Source: Ophiothrix spiculata (lineage: Eukaryota; Echinodermata; Ophiuroidea; Amphilepidida; Ophiotrichidae). From it: a stretch of 33,282 bases of DNA. The notes beneath the pieces were generated by a model that saw only the letters and a list, made by a program, of their open reading frames with translations, was not told the origin of the DNA and ran no database searches. Within the stretch, counting starts at the first letter, position 1, and every line of letters starts with the position of its first letter. The position numbers and the translations under genes are program-made. The stretch lies in the NCBI GenBank assembly GCA_000969725.1, contig JXSR01S048669.1; one strand, given 5' to 3'. Positions 1 through 11,090 of the stretch are shown piece after piece.

Positions 1-1258
1 ACAATTAAGACAGAATTTGCCACTACGTACTGTAGCAGCCGTGTTGCTGATTCATTTTTCCGTTGCCATCGGGAGACCAGCCTCCCCCCCCCTGGCTGCG
101 TTTAACCGATGATATTAGATGCATGTTTGGATTAAAGTACTGTCTTTCAGTGTTTTTTTTTCTCGAAACCAAGGTAAAAGCACATGAGGTTTTTGCATCA
201 AGGTCATTTACGAAGTGTATAATCATAATATCGCTGCCATTATTAGAAAACTGTCCACATAATATATAATCATTTTGAAATGCAAAAAAGATACTTCAGC
301 ACAATTACGTATCGGGTTACCCCCTATGCGACTGTATTTTTCAGAACTAGATCTTGTTAAAGCCCTGGCCTCAAGAAGTTTTGAATAATTGGCTTGATTA
401 ATGTTACCACCTTGAAATTAAATCGGCCACAAGCATGTTAAGAATACTATGATAGTGCATAAGAAAATCTCAAATATCGTAGTTCATAAAAATTTACTCA
501 GAATTCAGTAAAATTGAATAACTGATTTGCAAAAATGAGGGACCAATTTTTTAATTTTTTTTTATTTTTATTTGGCGAATACTTACCATTTTGGTCACAG
601 GCCTCTTATTTTTGCATCATTCTGACAAGAAATTATTTTGAAAAATGCTTTGAAAGTGTTTTTTTAATTTGGGGATAATACCAATTTGATATTTACGAAA
701 TACATTATAGCCTAATAAAGAATTGATAAAGAAATTTTGGCTGAAATGATGATAGCAAACTTTTATAACAGCTTGTCCTTAAAAACATTTCTACTAAACT
801 ACACATATATACTAGATTAAAATAGAATACATTTTTTGAGTTACACTTGTTTTATGTTTAATGAAGTGTAATTGCACACTTTCAGCAAGAAAGCCAATTA
901 TTGTAAAGGAGCAAACCTAACATTTGCAAGGCACTAGGGTATGCAAATGAACAACATTTAAGTTGATTAGATATACAAAACCAGCAATAATACGCTCTTT
1001 AATAAAAATGCAACCAATTTTACTCTAAGAATAAATCCATAGTGCATGTAATTGATGATAAAACACCAGTATTGGGAATCTAATTAATTATTATCACCTA
1101 CGTGCTTGACAAGAATATGTGTTCTTATAATTCAAAGTTTAGGTTGATTACTTCGCTGTGATATCATGCATATTACATTAGGGGCATTGAATCAGCTTGG
1201 GCAATCAATCGAGGCATAGTTCACCAGGTATGTGTTGTGCAGTCTAGGATTTTATATA

Positions 1259-1461
1259 TGTGATGGCTCACCCCGAAAGGGGGGACTTTGCAGATTATAT
1301 CAATTTTGATTTTATTATTTCATCTGTTACAACATTTCCTAACCTTTAAAATGACACCTTCCCTTTTGAAATTGATCAAGGCGATCAAATTGCCTATTTT
1401 TATCAGTTTCTCGAAAAGCGTTCTGTCGAAAAAGTCCTCCTTTTCGGGGTGAATCATCATA
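1259..1461 (+). mobile_element. MITE with CTCACCCCG inverted termini, copy 1
   Basis: The left end reads TGATGGCTCACCCCGAAAGG and the right end carries the inverse, CTTTTCGGGGTGAATCATCA, so the two ends form inverted repeats of about 28 bases ending in GGACTTT. The interior has no open frame. TA dinucleotides border both ends, as in Tc1/mariner-type MITEs. A longer relative lies in the opposite orientation at 25,221-25,474, sharing the termini and the interior phrase AAAATGACACCTT. The matching position in copy B (near 14,050) lacks the element, so it inserted after the 12.8 kb duplication or was lost from copy B. The superfamily is inferred only from the TA borders. Confidence 0.82.
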
Positions 1462-1599
1462 TATGTGACAGTTCATCTCAAACCAGCCGTAAATATGACC
1501 TCCTTATCATTCTCACTTTTTCGAACATTGCTTAAAATAACACCTCATTAAACTTCAGTCGGCTTTTAGTTATAAAAGTGTTAAAGGTTTGTAAAGTTC

Positions 1600-1730
1600 T
1601 GGGCCCAAAGTCATAAAACCCTGCTAACGTCAGTTGGCAAATAATCTATTGTATTCCTGTCCAAATTTGACAGGTAGACAAAGGGTTAGCAGCCAACTAG
1701 AGTTAGCAGGGTTTCATGAATTTGGACCCA
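1600..1730. mobile_element. Palindromic MITE, GGGCCCAAA type, copy A
   Basis: Inverted ends of roughly 35-40 bases begin TGGGCCCAAA on the left and end TTTGGACCCA on the right. Both arms contain CCCTGCTAAC and AGTTGGC on one strand or the other. About 50 bases of unpaired middle separate them. Total length is about 130 bases, with no coding frame. The same element sits at the same relative place in the second duplicated block (14,261-14,390), so it was there before the duplication. The family is not recognised with certainty. Confidence 0.8.
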
Positions 1731-2499
1731 GGTGTCTAATAGATCTCCAGGTATCAATCTAAATATTATAGGGGAGGGTAAAGCATTGAATGCATAAAAA
1801 CATGTATTTGAAAATCTGTGATAAAAATGAACAAAACTGATAGTGAAATGCCAAAATGGCTGATACTCCCTCCATTCATTTATGTGGAATGCGGACGTCC
1901 AAATAAGATATGTTTTCCTTTAATAGGGACTGACTAAAAGCTATACAGCTACAAAATGTATAGATTTTATCATTGACTTTAACCGTATTTCAGATTAAAG
2001 ATGCATTTATAATCAAACAAATGGTGTCCCTTGTCAAAGTTATTTTAAGCCACACATTTTTGGTATATAGTATACCGTACAGTATTAAAACTAAATGGCT
2101 GAGTCAAACCAATGTCAACTGCTGATATAGAAATAAATCGATATATACATTTCTTCTGACACAACATATGTTTTTAAAAGTCGGAGGTTGTAGTCAATAT
2201 ACCCTTGAATATATCATTGAGGCGTTATTTTCATTTGTTTCGAGTTCAACTTTGTAAATTCATCTTCATGGAATACCTCTATTGTTGTATGATTTTTTAC
2301 AAACAAAAAGCAATATGTACTGCAATTATAAAATATTCTTTGAGAAGAAAACATTTGTCAGTAATAACAATGACCTAACGCATAGCATCCACTTTTATCA
2401 TATTAACACGGTTAAAACGTGAAAAAGTACACTAATACAATTTTATTTATATCATTAGAAAAACGTGCACAAATGTTTAAAAGAATATATTGTTAACCT

Positions 2500-2760
2500 A
2501 AACCTACATGGCTCCTCTTCCGTTCGTGTATGCTAACTGATTTTAATCTTGATCAGTAAGTGGTAAAATTGAATCGAATTGAGCGACTTCATTTGCTAGA
2601 AGTCATGAAAAAAGAACATTTTATTGCATTTGCTATGAGCAAAAATTAAAGGTTTTCACATTCTATCACTCATTGAAACCTTGAAAGCATCTCTCAACTT
2701 AAATGCGTCAAAATTAAATTGTATCACTCAAGAGCATTGTGAATATAGGTAAAGGGCATA
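2500..2760 (+). repeat. Ancient dispersed unit with CTCTTCCGTTCGTGTATG
   Basis: A block beginning GGCTCCTCTTCCGTTCGTGT recurs with divergence at 4,870, 17,393 (the copy B partner), 25,758 and 26,665, each followed by similar phrases such as ATTGAATCGA and TTTTATTACATTT or TTTTATTGCATTT. The spacing and shared order suggest old tandem copies of a larger unit rather than a mobile element, since no terminal repeats or target duplications are visible. Confidence 0.55.
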
Positions 2761-4487
2761 GAATACGTGTGAACAACACAACCGATTTTTAAAACCAAAA
2801 TGGTAGACTGCCTTTAGAGGTTTGACTTGAGCTTTAAAGTGAAATTTGTAAGATTGACATTAATTTGATTTTTCAAGCAAGAAAAGGTTTCATTCAAATC
2901 GATTCATATTTGAAAGGCCGAGCATCTTACTATTACTAAGTTAGGTAGCTTTAAGTCATTAATTTTCTTGAGTGAAAGGTCATTATCACGATTACTCGAT
3001 TACCAAATCATTCATTTCTTTTTAAATTTATCGAAAAAAATATTGACTTTATTAATGATAAGCATACTGCTTAGTAAAATTAGTAACTGGGAAAATCACA
3101 AAAGAAAACAAAAATCTGAGCTGTTCAAACAAATTCAGCATTCCTCCGTGTTATCACAATAAGCCACTTTAACATTAGGTGACATTACAGCAGGTATATA
3201 TCAAGCACATCATGATAAATTGTTGCAACCTTTTTTCATTAGTTTGGCATTTAAGTCGCTTATGGCAAACGTAAGCAGTAACAACGAGTGCATCAATCAA
3301 ATTAATATAATATTGATGATTTATCTACCTAATGAAATTTCCCTCTCCTTACCCAGTGTTTTGTTTAACTCTTAGAATCGTCTCAATTTCCGTGAAATAT
3401 CCCTTCTTTAGCGTAATTGGAAGTTAAAGTACAAAAGCTTCGATCACAAACTTTTCTTTAAAACTTGATTCCATAAAAACAACTTTATTGTCGTATTTAA
3501 GCAAGACTAAAGGCTATTTACACTTGACCTTGGAAGTGAAATATTCTATGAGCGATGTGAAAGTGTTTATCTGAACAGATTCCGATTACCATTTATGCTT
3601 GAGATATATTATTCAATCAATCTAATCGGTATAAAATATCACGGCTTGCAGCTATTTTCTTATATTGATGGTGAAACGTGATCCTCGGAAAAATGGAATC
3701 TAATTGAGGCACGTTTTAAATGCAAATTGTCATGTCTTGTGGAATAGGCAATGCGTGAGTATCTTGTGAGTTCAATTTTTCTTAGCGACAGTTTGATCAA
3801 TTGTTTTTTATAAATATCCGAAATACTCGAATGGAACTATAGATCCCATTCGTGATACCACATCCTGCTATTGCAAATGAAAAGTTAAAATAACAAAGTG
3901 CCGATTTAATTTATCAATGAAGGCCATGACCCTCCACTCTTATCGCCACAAACGGAGATCATTAATCTGCTAATACTTAAACAATACCTAAAAAACTTCT
4001 CCTAAAGTTTTTCCAAGAAAAATTTAACAGTTTCTATATACTTCATTCCCAAAATCCACTTAATTTTGATTCACTTGGGATCTTCTGTACTGTAAACTCT
4101 ATCGATTGATATTAAAGGACTTGAGTAGTAACAATGTATAAGTGTAAAGGGATATATCATACCATAATCAATCGTAAAGATTCATTTTGTATTAGTATAT
4201 CAGATATATAATAATTACAACAATTATAAAGATGTCACAAATGTTGCTTGAGACATTAAAGGGAAAGATGAAAAGGCTGCATCGATCCTGGTTTGCCCTG
4301 CAATTACACCTCACTGACACCTCATCTGCGATTTGACAGTCCAAATTAATTTCAATAAAGCACATCAGATCATATATAAACACAATATGTTGTGATTTGG
4401 TCTCTTGCGATTCTTATTGGTACCATGACTTTGAGACCCCCCCCCCCCACTCGAGCTCTGCATTTCTTGTTTTTAATATCTACATTC

Positions 4488-4738
4488 TTTTGTGAATGCA
4501 AAAATTGCAATTTTTATGTAAAAAGAACAAGACGGCATTGTAATGTACATGTTTTGCAATTCACTTCACCAACTGAAAGCTACCCAGATGGCCCAGTGGA
4601 AGGTCTCGTGCTTCGCAATGCATGACTAATTGGCGCCAAAAGCCATGGTTCAGGTCCCCACAAAATGCAGTAGAAACTATTTATCTTTTCATGATTAAAA
4701 AATTAATTCTGATTCAAATTTTTCTGAACAGACGACAT
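4488..4738 (+). mobile_element. tRNA-derived SINE (family 1), copy 1
   Basis: A non-coding retroposon of about 250 bases with a tRNA-like core. An A-box matching TRGYNNARNGG exactly (TGGCCCAGTGG) is at 4,589-4,599. A B-box GGTTCAGGTCC with one mismatch is at 4,647-4,657. About 90 bases of leader (AAAAATTGCAATTTTTATGT...) lie before the tRNA part, and a body ending TATCTTTTCATGATTAAAAA follows. The second copy is at 28,105-28,355 on the opposite strand and matches over the whole length, including the leader, which defines the family limits. The gap between A- and B-boxes is about 20 bases longer than in an ordinary tRNA. It is not a working tRNA gene. Confidence 0.83.
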
Positions 4739-4763
4739 TATTTTCGCATATAAACTTTATGAA

Positions 4764-4863
4764 AATATGAGTGCAAAGTGAAAATGTAAATGTGTGGTAG
4801 CTTATTATGAGTTAATATGAGTGCAAATTGAAAATGTGAATGTGCAGTAGCTTATTGTGAGCT
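4764..4863 (+). repeat. 2 x 50-bp direct tandem repeat
   Basis: Two adjacent copies of a 50-base unit start at 4,764 and 4,814, each opening AATATGAGTGCAAA and closing near TAGCTTATT(A/G)TGAG. They differ at only a few positions. It lies immediately after the SINE. It is a simple local duplication with no coding potential. Confidence 0.85.
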
Positions 4864-4869
4864 TTCACC

Positions 4870-5300
4870 TTCAAGGTACCTCTTCCGTTCTTGTATGTTG
4901 ACCTAATCAGATCTGGTTCACGAGGAGGTGATGTTGAATCGAGTTATTTTGCTCGTGGGTATAAAATGAAACGATTTATTACATTTACCTTGAGAGTTAG
5001 GTTCTCTATTTTCTTTCTAATTCCAGGTATATATAATATATAATATTAGAGTATATCTTTAACTTAAATGTGCTAAAATATATAGAGGTTTATTGAACTT
5101 AGATCAAACGTGGACGTAACAAGTACTAGAATGATATTTGCTTTGGAACCTTGCTGTTTACTTAATCAAAGAACATACGGTAGTTGCTATGTTTAGATTT
5201 ATCCACGTTAAAAGATGATCGCTTTCACTTGCTTTCTCCAAAATTCCCACAAGAAGCGTTCGGCAATTTACTTTGTATATGAAAGGTTTTTCAAACATGC
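4870..5300 (+). repeat. Old 4-kb-spaced repeat unit, copy 1
   Basis: The phrases AAGGTACCTCTTCCGTTC, CAGATCTGGTTCAC, TTGCTGTTTACTTAATCAAAG and AAGCGTT(C/T)GGC(A/G)ATTTA appear here in this order. They recur in the same order, all or in part, at 8,990-9,260, 21,770-22,040 and 25,758-26,170. The spacings of about 4.1 kb (4,875 to 8,992) and 4.0 kb (21,770 to 25,760) point to an ancient tandem unit older than the 12.8 kb duplication. Confidence 0.68.
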
Positions 5301-6169
5301 ATGCTATTCTGATAAAATTTGTTTGCATACTAAAAACAACCCAACAACATATTTAATGATTTATATGCAATTTATCCCTGTTACAAGGTCTTTTATAAGT
5401 CACTGTCTGAGAGTAGTTTAAATCTGGCGACGGTGAAAGACAATCCTATAGAGTAAATTCACTTCAGCATTGTTTGAAACTGTCGTTTCAAGATCACAAC
5501 ACAAAACAGAGTCGAATTTTACATTCTGTTTCAATACAACAGAAATATACAAACAAAAACATTAGCCTGTTTCTGTCCCTAACATATTTTGCACAGACAC
5601 AAAAAACATTTGTTATTTGTAGTGATCCCATTCAAATGTTATGTGAATTTTGTTGGAATGTTGGCATTTTGTGAGTAGGCAATGTCCATGAATCTTTTTT
5701 TATTGAATCTTATAAACACATAATTTTTCTGTGAAACTTGTTAATTCTTGAACGATAATTTCGAGACTGAACTAAAGGTTAATTTGTAGCTTCAAACAGT
5801 GTACTCTTCATTTTTATCAATTGATGAAAGGGATAAAAAATAAGTTTAATGAATTATACAAGTTGGATAGCGATAATAAAAATATAGTATGACCATTCAA
5901 ACATTTCGCTCAATCGCCGAATATTACAAGCACTAGTTAAAATACAAACCACTAAAACTCGAAATTTTCAGAACTTCATTTTGATTTTTATATGAATACT
6001 AGTATACTCCATCTAGAAATTACAAGAAATGTAACATAAAGCTTTAAAATACGAATGTCAATATTAAATGAAATACTGCACAATTATATTGAAATTCGAT
6101 TACTAATGTTGTAATTGGTATACTAGTATAACACATTCAAAGCCACATGTGGCTTAAATATGTAGAGGG

Positions 6170-7300
6170 ACAGAGTGTCAAAAAGTGCCAGAATACGAAA
6201 CGCCGAAAGCAGTTTATATAAATACAAGATTAGGGTAGAAACAAATTATTGTTTAGCATGCTGAAGTATGAGGCCAATCTAATAAAGACTTATTCCTACC
6301 GTGAAAGAACGAGTATAAGCATGCCACTTATTACATTTCTTCGGGTATATGCATCACTAATAAATTTGTTAGCATATCAACACGTTGTTCAATATATTGA
6401 AGCTGTGTTAGAAGTTTGAGTGAAAAACTCCTGAGGAAATGATGACGAACATGTTAAGGCTACTGTTCCTCGAGAATACCGTGGGGGGATATATCATGTT
6501 CACTACACTTTAAATTATGCCGAACACCAGACGCTAGTGTTCTGACAGATTTTAATGGCATATTTTGACACTCATGATACATACTCACTGCATGCTGTTT
6601 ATAATATAAAGCGTTAAAAGCGTTTGACCGTAAAATTTAGTGCAAAAAGTTTCATGTGGATATTTTATGTCACCGTTGCTGTTGCTACCAATGGAAGTCT
6701 AATTTATCATTTTCTTAGAAAGTATTTGTGATGAAATCTAGCAGTATCTAAACAAGATCTAAAGATCCGAATTGCGTAAATTTATGAGATTGCAAAGAAA
6801 AAAAAGGAGTCAACTTTTGTTTAAGAATATTGTTGACACTATCATTTTGAATATGTTTTTGAAATTGAAATCAAACCCAGGCTAATAATATTTAGAGACT
6901 CTACTCCTTACGTATGCCCAAAATTGTGATAGTTTGACATGTGCAAGTAAGAGTATGAAATATCTCGGGGTGAACATGATATTCCGAAATCACGTTTCTG
7001 AAAAAGAACAATAGCCTTAATATCATAGTTTCAAAAAAAGGTATGTTTGTGGAATGTGGGACTAGTTTACTGTGCAAGACAAAATTCAAAGCAACGAAAA
7101 TGTTTCAAGTATTGTTAATATCATTATTCACTATTCACTATATGAACATAATCAAAGAATGTTTTTTCTTGTAACTTTATTCGTTTTACCACTTCTTATT
7201 TTATTTGCTTTTGGCTTGAAACACTCTTGTAATGCAACGACCTTCAAAGCCATACATTTGTCTCTGACATTTCTAAAGGATAATTTTTTTTAAACAAGAT
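6170..7300 (+). repeat. Degenerate copy of right-end array unit
   Basis: Several landmarks also found near the right edge occur here: ACGAAACGCCGAAAGCAGT at 6,197 (29,370 and 31,975), GAAAAACTCCTGAG at 6,422 (29,571), GACTCTACTCCTTACGTATG at 6,898 (28,745, diverged), and AATGCAACGACCTTCAAAGC at 7,231 (29,843, 32,060). The order is scrambled relative to one unit but fits a tandem array that has lost pieces. No transposon ends or coding sequence are seen. Confidence 0.6.
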
Positions 7301-7589
7301 CGATTTTTTAATGTCTTTTTATTGACTAAGTGAAAGTAAATCTGCAGGTTGTGCAAGTTGTAGGTTTAGAAAAGCAATATATGTCGTCAGATATGCAAAT
7401 TACACGCCTTCTTTATATTTTAAAAACATAATGTTTCCTTGAAATAACTTGGAGTCATTTGTTGATGGGTAATATTAAACTATTATTTTGTGCGTACAAG
7501 TTTTGCACGAGGAATATTTTGGGACTATTTCTAGCATTATTATGTTCTGAGCTGACCGATTTCCAAAAAAATCGTTCAGGGACAGAAAA

Positions 7590-7802
7590 CAAAATGTCAG
7601 ATTTTTAACATAATAATGATAACATTTGATGGATTTTTTCGCATAATACTCAAAGATATTGGTCGAGCTATGAGTTTTAGAAATATCGAGCTCGACGCTG
7701 CGCCTCTCGCACGATATTTCGTAAAACTCATAGCTCAACCAATATCTTTTTGTATCATGCTCAATCCATCCAATTTTATATCAAAATCTGACACTTTTGA
7801 AA
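7590..7802. mobile_element. Long foldback / hairpin MITE
   Basis: The inner arms, 7,656-7,690 and 7,712-7,747, are about 36 bases long and complementary except for one mismatch and one single-base bulge; they share AGATATTGGT, GAGCTATGAGTTTTA and GAAATATCG. A loop of about 22 bases (GACGCTGCGCCTCTCG in its core) is unusually rich in G, C and CpG. A weaker outer stem extends the palindrome, pairing TGTCAGATTTT at about 7,594 with AAAATCTGACA at about 7,785-7,795. The overlapping frames on both strands are mirror images of one palindrome, not genes. It is most simply a MITE or foldback element. No target duplication was established. Confidence 0.72.
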
Positions 7803-8447
7803 TGTGTGACTCCCATAGGGCTAAACGTTTGACCCCTGAATGACCTTTTTACGTTTTTGGATATAACTCAAGAACCGAACATCGAAGTATACTTTTTCTG
7901 CATCCTTGTGACGAGAGGAACACATTGGCATGGTTTTGAACAAGATTTTACCAACTTTGAAACTTGCCCCAAGGTAATGGCAGCCATTTTGATTTTTGCG
8001 TTTCCTGAAAAACCCTCAAGGGTAGATTTTTGGCACTCATCGGATTTGGAATCAGCACCTCAAATTGACTAGAATCGATCAAAAACATTGTATATATAAG
8101 AAAACAAAGTCCCTCTTTTTAACTACCAATGGAGCCTATATAGCTTGGACTATTACAAAAAGACCAGTCAAGTCGGTTCCGAAATGTCATAGCTCAAAAA
8201 TGGGAGTATAACTGGATATGTATGTCAGAACCAATATCGTCTATCAACTAACCTGATTAACCTTTTCACGACTGTTAGGAATATTTTCAAGAGCTCGGTT
8301 TAAAAAAAAATCAAATATCATCATTTCAAAGATAACTTTTAACATACTTAGTTCATGCCGACAAAGAACACCAGGGACCAAAGCACAACAGAATGTGTTT
8401 TAATAAAAGGGCCAGACTCCATTTTTTGGAGTGTTATACTAATGTGG
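7803..8447 (+). other. No gene seen; slightly GC-richer unique sequence
   Basis: This stretch has no counterpart elsewhere in the window. A 71-codon open frame (7,857-8,072) resembles no protein I recognise and follows directly from the palindrome. The sequence could be the body of the element whose foldback lies at 7,590-7,802, but no matching right terminus could be found. Function unknown. Confidence 0.5.
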
Positions 8448-9436
8448 ATTGAAGTGTAAGTTACGTGTTATTTCAGGGATGATAATAAAAAGAAGAAGAA
8501 AAAAAAAACCAATGTCATCTTCTTCTTAAAGTTTCGAACTTTTTGTGACCGTCTTATCATTATCATTTCAACATTATTTGCCTGATATAGAATAACAGAC
8601 AATATCAAAGGTACATCATACACAAATATATGGAAAGATTTCATCGTTAAATAACATGGAAAGATTCGGGTTGTTTATTTCAAAAATTGAAGGAGGAAAT
8701 GAAACTTGCCATGAGATATTTAAGGTCACAATAATTGAAAAAGCAAATGAATGTCAATGATTTATGCTTACCAAAAATGCATGTTAAAATAGAATGCATG
8801 GAACAAAATTAGGTTATGATGAAATGAAAACCAAGTATAAATGAATAAGTAGGTGGAGGATCGAAATACAGTATGACGTTTCCTTGCCGGTTTAGGTTAT
8901 CATCCTACATTCACGACTCCATCTAGAATACAAACTTTAATACACTATGACTGTAAATTTAAAAATCGGAGAGTATGTGGTAACAACTTCTAAGGTACCT
9001 CAGATTTTGTTCAGCATGCGTCGAAATTAAATCGAAAACGACTACCATAGAGCACAGATATTTGCGGTTTACACAATTTAAAAATACGTCAAAATTAAAG
9101 TATTTCTTTAACTCCAATGCATTTGCTGTTTACTTAATCAAAGATATTAACTGATATCTTTGGATTTATTCTATAACACAACATCTCTAATTGCTTCTTC
9201 AAAAATCTATATAACGTCTCATCAGGAAGCGTTTGGCGATTTAATTTCTATGTTACCTGCAGGGTAATATATCATATTTCATTACATAACAAATCCATGC
9301 AGGTCTTATGTTCCATATGATGAATTATATTTTACAAGATATTTGTCATTTTCATGGTTGATAAGAATTCGTTATATGGGTTAAGCGGATTGTATACCAA
9401 GTATAAATGAAAAAGGTCATGGTTCATATACATAGT

Positions 9437-9929
9437 AAAAAAAAAGGTAAAGGGGACGACCTGTATTTCACAGGTCTGAGTGCCTATTTCTCTTACGAAG
9501 CATTTGGACCAGAATCCACTTTTTTGTTATATTTGCGTTGAGAGGTTCGCCAAACCTCCTTCCTCGCGAGTCGGTTACTGTCCTAGCATTGACGAAATCT
9601 GGTGTAGCAGGAATGTAAGTCCCCCGTTCTAATTGTCCGGGTTGTACAGTAAAGTATAGGCTAACAACTCTCACGTAACATTAGCTTCAAGCTTTATTCC
9701 GTTATGGTCTATGGAAGGCGGACTACTATTTCAGGGGGACTACGATTACTTTCACAACGGTACCCATTTGACACCTGGGTGGAGAGGAGCACATTAGGGT
9801 AAGTATCTTGCTCAAGGACACTGCACATGCCGCCCACCGGATTCGAACCCATGACTCTTAATGCCCGGTGATTAACAGTCGAGGACTTATCCGCTAGGCA
9901 TGTCCCTTTTTTACCTTTTTACTTAACTT
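9437..9929 (-). mobile_element. tRNA-Asn-like SINE (family 2), copy A
   Basis: A complete retroposon of about 493 bases flanked by a perfect 10-base target duplication, TATACATAGT, at 9,427-9,436 and 9,930-9,939. The tRNA-like head is at the right end on the minus strand. It has a perfect B-box GGTTCGAATCC at 9,839-9,849, an anticodon-loop-like GACTGTTAATC (Asn GTT type) and a damaged A-box near 9,890-9,900 missing about five bases that copy B keeps. After the head comes CCTTGAGCAAGATACTT and CTCCTCTCCACCCAGGTGT, a phrase I associate with SINEs of marine deuterostomes (from memory, unchecked). The outer edges also carry short inverted matches (AAAGGTAAAGGGGAC against GTCCCTTTTTTACCTTT). A 68-codon minus-strand frame here is not conserved like a protein. 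Confidence 0.88.
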
Positions 9930-10034
9930 TATACATAGTGCACGTGCCCAAATACTAAAAAAAAAAATGACTTTGTCTTGTTTGAGCTATTCAGATATAC
10001 TTATGTTTTCAAAGTAGAATCTAATTACGTAAAA

Positions 10035-10855
10035 TAGGGCTATCAGAATCATAATCCATGGAACTGTAAAATTGTTTTGGTCAGTGATTATCATTTGGTT
10101 ATAATTATTAAGTATCCTATTAAGCCTTTTCGAAATTGCAGTAAAAAAACAGTAAATTTTATAAAAATATATTTGATTATTTGAAAGAGCAATCATGTTT
10201 AGTCCTCCTGATCCCCCTTTACAGATCCTCTTCCTGTCGTCTATAGAGCCATTCAGTTCTGCTCGTATGTTTTACACATTGAAAACATGAATGAACCACA
10301 CTAACATTATTCCGCATGAGAGAATCAATGTAACAACCCACCACATACTTTACAAGAACACAGTGGATGCATATCCATAGATTATTTGTGACCTTCCAGC
10401 CCGTATGAGCAGTAAATGCCAGAAACTTCATTTTGCGCTACAGTTGAAAATACATGTCAAGGTCATAATTTGCCGAAATCGATTTTATGACAGATTCACA
10501 ATTCTAGTGATTACTACAAAATACCAGCAAAGTTTCATTTCAAGAAAATGATAGGAAATGTGAAATAAATTGGTATATTCTTAAGACAATCAACAGAAAA
10601 TATAGGGCTTACTCAACTTTGGAACGCGTTTATCTCAGTTATACGTTTTACTCCCTGACAAACTTTGACGGACCATAACTTGACTTTTGGTACCTTATTT
10701 ATCTTATAAGAATATAACCGATTTGATCAGGGAAGCATGGTCTTTGCACATAATTAAAAAAGTGAAAATGACAAAAACTGGCATTTACTGCTGGTTTGGG
10801 CTGGACGGTCACATTTACTAACGTAATTTAGCAGTGCATCTCTTCTCAATAATTA
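10035..10855 (+). other. Segment kept in copy A, absent from copy B
   Basis: Copy B passes directly from TCTAATTACGTA to ATTCATTACGATTTATTTT (22,847-22,870), whereas copy A has about 820 more bases. This is a deletion in copy B rather than an insertion in copy A, because part of the segment (10,195-10,390) has an independent old relative at 27,505-27,700 in the third repeat unit. No gene is seen; the short frames are not conserved. Confidence 0.7.
10195..10390 (+). repeat. Old repeat segment, partner of 27,505-27,700
   Basis: About 110 bases from CCTCTTCCTG to GAGAATCAATGTAA match 27,533-27,645 closely, including an uninterrupted stretch of over 50 bases around GTTCTGCTCGTATG and GAATGAACCACACTAA. 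The conserved block is preceded in both places by a C/T-rich tract ending in CAG, which resembles a splice acceptor. The downstream frame closes after about 21 codons, so exon status is not supported. Confidence 0.75.
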
Positions 10856-10919
10856 TTGATTTATTTTGTTTCGGTGGGTTTTGGTACCTTATTTATCTTA
10901 TAAGAATATAACCGATTTG
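10685..10919 (+). repeat. 41-bp exact direct repeat pair
   Basis: A 41-base sequence beginning TTTTGGTACCTTATTTATC occurs at 10,685-10,725 and again at 10,879-10,919, identical as far as I can read. Copy B has it only once (about 22,888-22,926), followed by a junction that combines the sequence after both copy A repeats. The 194-base spacing and exact identity suggest a recent local duplication or a template-switch event in copy A. Confidence 0.85.
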
Positions 10920-11090
10920 CACTCTTATATTTAAATATCGTACCTAGATTACTCTAAATATCATTGGTTTAAATTAAATTGAACTTTTGCATAAGCTTGG
11001 AATAGCTTTCCAGTACTTACAAGCTGCTAAGATACGGTATCTAAAATCGTAAAGAAAGATTTGCCTTTTGTAAATGAAATTGGCTTTTTA
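10905..11090 (+). repeat. Isolated ~125-bp-family monomer, copy A
   Basis: The run ACCGATTTG ... AATTGAACTTT ... GGAATAGCTTTCCAGTACTTACAAGCTGCTAAGAT matches the monomers that form arrays at 30,740-31,310 and 32,585-33,115. It is followed, as there, by AAAATGGACAAAG and GCGGTGGCTTTTAA. This ties the end of the 12.8 kb block to the right-end array. The copy B partner is at 22,910-23,100. Confidence 0.68.

Larger units (their letters stand above)
94..4420 (+). repeat. Segmental duplication copy A, left part
   Basis: This stretch is matched colinearly by 12,901-19,223 farther along the same strand. The copies start together at GGCTGCGTTTAACCGAT (94 and 12,901) and stay recognisably the same up to the phrase TTGGTCTCTTG near 4,400/19,203. 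Differences are scattered substitutions, short indels and four large events: a MITE present only here (1,259-1,461), a retrotransposon only in the other copy (14,946-17,145), a 50-bp snippet only in the other copy (about 14,176-14,230), and replacement of 3,915-4,270 by the GGACTAGCGA array. I see no conserved coding frame. Most of it is AT-rich DNA with no recognisable function. Confidence 0.93.
4421..8447 (+). other. Copy A-specific interior, no gene seen
   Basis: This stretch of about 4 kb has no counterpart in copy B, where 19,224-20,178 occupies the same position. It holds a SINE (4,488-4,738), a 2 x 50-bp tandem repeat, an old repeat unit (4,870-5,300), sequences related to the right-end array (6,180-7,300) and a long foldback (7,590-7,802). 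The rest is AT-rich DNA with only short chance reading frames. Either copy B lost most of it or the two interiors arose separately; the sequence alone does not decide. Confidence 0.75.

Noticed and set aside
2968-3162. A 64-codon plus-strand frame in copy A.
   Set aside because: Broken in copy B by an expanded A run and following stops, with no recognised protein family.
4579-4670. Possible tRNA gene with A- and B-boxes.
   Set aside because: Box spacing is too wide, no cloverleaf could be drawn, and the match extends over 250 bases to another locus, so it is a SINE.
7475-7843. Overlapping plus- and minus-strand frames of 75-87 codons.
   Set aside because: Both run through a palindrome and mirror each other; neither has a recognised domain.
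9839-9905. Possible tRNA-Asn gene on the minus strand.
   Set aside because: It is the head of a 493-base retroposon with target duplications, and its A-box is damaged.
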